Shown here one piece after another: positions 62,136-64,000 of a stretch of 64,000 nucleotides of DNA; position 1 is the first letter of the stretch; every line of letters begins with the position of its first letter. The notes beneath the pieces were generated by a model that saw nothing but the letters and a program-made list of their open reading frames with translations, did not search any database and was not told the DNA's origin. The stretch covers positions 1 through 64,000 of the forward strand of contig NZ_BJDR01000002.1 of NCBI RefSeq assembly GCF_005405245.1. Direction: 5' to 3'. A program made the translations under genes and the position numbers. This stretch comes from Enterococcus nangangensis (GTDB lineage: Bacteria > Bacillota > Bacilli > Lactobacillales > Enterococcaceae).

Positions 62136-63008
62136 CTACTGGATATTTTGAATTTGCTCACGAATTTGTTCCAATAAAGTTTTTAACTGCAAGACGCGAC
62201 TTTTAATTACTAACGCTTGGCTTTTAGCCCCGAGGGTATTCACCTCGCGATTCATTTCTTGCACTAAAAAGTCTAATTGCCGACCAACAGGACCTTGCGC
62301 TTGTAATAAATCAGTGAACGCTGCTAAATGCGCCATCAAGCGATCCAGCTCTTCATGAATGTCTCCCCGTTCAATGATTAAAGCCGCTTCCGTTAACAAA
62401 CGATTTTCATCTACATCAGCACCTAAAAGCTCGGTTACTTTATTTTTTAGCCGCTCGTAGTGGCTACTTTCAATTTCTTCATTAAATTGGCTAATGGCCA
62501 AAACAATTTCTTGAAAGGTATTTTGATTACTGCGTAAAATTTCTTTTAACCGTTCCCCTTCTTCACGCCGCGTTTTGACTAGTTCAGCCAAAGCTTTCTC
62601 TAAGGCCGTCGTTGCTAAAGCCGGCAAAAGCAGGGCCACCTTGCTAGCTTCTTGAATCGTTAGAAAGTCTGGTTGTGCTAACAGTCCCGCCAAACTGGAG
62701 GCTAATTCTTGTTCCCTTAAACCAGGGATTGTTTTAAGTTGGGCTAAAGCCGAAGCCAGCAGTTCTTTTTGGACCACAACCTCTTGTGCGCTCCCACCAC
62801 TTGCGGTGACTTGGCAAAAAATTTCCACCCGGCCGCGTTTTAAAGCGTCTTGTAAAATTTTTCGCAAAGCCAACTCTTGACCGTTTAACTCTTTAGGCAT
62901 TTTAAATTGCAAATCCAAAAAGCGCTGGTTGACACTTTTTAATTCCACCGTAACTTTTAAATTTTCGTCACTAGCGCTCCCCTTGCCAAAACCCGTCATG
63001 CTTTCCAT
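62136..63008 (-). CDS. YicC/YloC-family endoribonuclease
   Basis: 290 residues. The N-terminus MESMTGFGKG with VELKSVNQRFLD and the C-terminal DUF1732 block (EINRE-type VQEMNREVNTLGAKSQ) are diagnostic. E. coli YicC and Bacillus YloC are ribonucleases. Commonly upstream of gmk, as here. Its start overlaps the stop of the YdbC-like gene by one base (TAATG). Confidence 0.9.
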   Translation of the reverse strand: MESMTGFGKGSASDENLKVTVELKSVNQRFLDLQFKMPKELNGQELALRKILQDALKRGRVEIFCQVTASGGSAQEVVVQKELLASALAQLKTIPGLREQELASSLAGLLAQPDFLTIQEASKVALLLPALATTALEKALAELVKTRREEGERLKEILRSNQNTFQEIVLAISQFNEEIESSHYERLKNKVTELLGADVDENRLLTEAALIIERGDIHEELDRLMAHLAAFTDLLQAQGPVGRQLDFLVQEMNREVNTLGAKSQALVIKSRVLQLKTLLEQIREQIQNIQ

Positions 63009-63226
63009 TAAAAGGACATCCCTTCTAAAAGCTCTTTTAACGCCCCTAACTCCTCGTTGCTTAAGGTGACGCCTTTGCCCATTTTTTGATGATCACTGGA
63101 CCAGTCTCGTAAATCAAACTTGGCCGGTCGACCATTCCAACTCACGAGGTTCAACTCCTTTTGCCAGCCTTTATTATTGGTGGCTAAAATGCCCACTTGT
63201 TCCATAATTTCAAATTCAATTGCCAT
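63008..63226 (-). CDS. YdbC-like PC4/p15 nucleic-acid-binding protein
   Basis: 72 residues matching the Lactococcus YdbC group, a bacterial homologue of the eukaryotic PC4 single-strand DNA-binding coactivator: EQVGILATNNKGWQKELNLVSWNGRPAKFDLRDWS. GGAAGAGGAAA precedes the ATG. Probably binds single-stranded DNA; co-transcribed with the yicC-type gene. Confidence 0.82.
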   Translation of the reverse strand: MAIEFEIMEQVGILATNNKGWQKELNLVSWNGRPAKFDLRDWSSDHQKMGKGVTLSNEELGALKELLEGMSF

Positions 63227-63241
63227 CTTTCCTCTTCCTTT

Positions 63242-64000
63242 CTACTGTTGCGTGATAAAGGTTAAAAATGCTTGCAGCAAGCTTAAAGCACCTTTAGCAA
63301 AAAAAGGTTGCCCTTCATTACTTAAAAGGCGACCAAAAGCCCGCTGTCCTAAAACGGCTAACAAATCGGTCCGACTTAACTGCCCTTGAGTTAACTTTTC
63401 CTTAGAAGCGGCCACTACTGTGGCTTGAAGCTCTGACCAAGCATACAATTCGGTGGGTTGAATGTTAAAGTACGCCGCCAAAAGTTCCATTAAAGCTAAA
63501 CTAAAATTCAATTGCGACACAGGCTGCTGATAAAAACGTCCCAGCTCGCTAAAGACTGTCCCGTGTTTAAAGGCCAAACGCCATTGGGGTTGTTGCCGCA
63601 AAAATGTTTGTCCCAACTGATACTGCGTCCATAAAGCCCCACTATCCAGCGTATACCAATAACCACAGGCTGCTTGAAAAATTTTCAGTCCATCCAGATA
63701 GCCTAAAACTAAATTTTGCTGACTGCGATTTTTTTCAAAAAGGAGGACTTCCCCTAAGGACCAAGGACTCTTACAAAAAATTTCTGCAGTGGTGGCTGGC
63801 AGGCGCGTATTTTTAATAAAACCCGGACCCTTCACGTCGATGGTCAGCAACAAGTCTGCGCCCCACGCTAGCCCCAAATCTTGTGGTAGATTATTACGAT
63901 AGCCACCATCCATATAATAATGATCGTCAATTTTAGCTAAGGCCATCGCCGGGAAAAAAGAAGCCGACGCCACCAGCCACGGCATAAACTCAGCTAAGGA
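63242..64000 (-). CDS. patatin-like phospholipase, truncated at window edge
   Basis: The frame is open to the last base, so the N-terminus lies outside the window. Inside is the second half of the patatin fold: ASASFFPAMA, then MDGGYRNNLP with the catalytic Asp (DGG motif) and a 200-residue C-terminal helical region without other landmarks. The serine of GXSXG should lie upstream. Patatins hydrolyse membrane lipids; secretion is unlikely here but cannot be judged. Confidence 0.82.
   Translation of the reverse strand, partial: SLAEFMPWLVASASFFPAMALAKIDDHYYMDGGYRNNLPQDLGLAWGADLLLTIDVKGPGFIKNTRLPATTAEIFCKSPWSLGEVLLFEKNRSQQNLVLGYLDGLKIFQAACGYWYTLDSGALWTQYQLGQTFLRQQPQWRLAFKHGTVFSELGRFYQQPVSQLNFSLALMELLAAYFNIQPTELYAWSELQATVVAASKEKLTQGQLSRTDLLAVLGQRAFGRLLSNEGQPFFAKGALSLLQAFLTFITQQ

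Noticed and set aside
1-64000. CRISPR arrays, tRNA/rRNA genes, transposases, prophage or attachment sites
   Set aside because: No regularly spaced repeats, cloverleaf sequences, transposase motifs or integrase genes were recognised on reading both strands.

Overview
The window looks like a chromosomal segment of a low-to-moderate GC lactic-acid bacterium, most likely an Enterococcus or close relative (Enterococcaceae). This rests on gene order (gmk-rpoZ-priA-def-fmt-rsmB-prpC-prkC-rsgA-rpe-thiN, then asp23-fakA-recG-plsX-acpP with a divergent rpmB), on the Lactobacillales gene set (CoiA, PC4-like YdbC protein, FeoAB, NRAMP MntH, PASTA-domain kinase) and on strong AGGAGG-type ribosome binding sites. 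No species is claimed. No rRNA, tRNA, CRISPR array, insertion sequence or prophage was seen. Most genes lie on the minus strand.

Layout. 1-19.7 kb: oligopeptidase PepF, iron importer FeoAB, CoiA, a SWIM-SNF2 ATPase with SbcC-SbcD, PlsC, TrmN6 with a GIY-YIG protein, UspA, a Nudix protein, tagaturonate epimerase UxaE, MntH and a DNA alkyl transferase. FeoAB and MntH carry the same DtxR-type operator. 19.9-26 kb: an importer operon (lipoprotein, two permeases), an RDD membrane protein and a GH105 unsaturated-uronyl hydrolase, behind an AraC regulator and a cre-like site. 26-31.7 kb: VOC protein, Fe-S-like protein, a long-tailed MarR regulator with an ABC exporter, then a divergent pair: an unlisted 43-codon secreted peptide gene and a PlcR-type HTH/TPR regulator, with a PlcR-box-like dyad between them. 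31.7-37.7 kb: a two-gene ABC exporter behind LytTR-like tandem repeats, a YdcF protein and a MATE exporter. 37.8-42.2 kb: kdgA-kdgK-kduI-kduD and its IclR regulator, with repeated operator-like 15-mers. 42.3-44.5 kb: a free-standing condensation-fold protein and a TauE/SafE transporter. 44.6-64 kb: the housekeeping block for lipid synthesis, translation, envelope signalling and replication restart, ending in a truncated patatin-like phospholipase.

Functional threads. (1) Pectin-type uronate use: importer and GH105 give unsaturated uronate, which KduI, KduD, KdgK and KdgA take to pyruvate plus glyceraldehyde-3-phosphate; UxaE adds the tagaturonate branch. (2) A candidate PlcR/PapR-like quorum-sensing module at 30.55-31.68 kb is the most novel item. 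(3) Metal uptake: FeoAB and MntH under a shared operator type.
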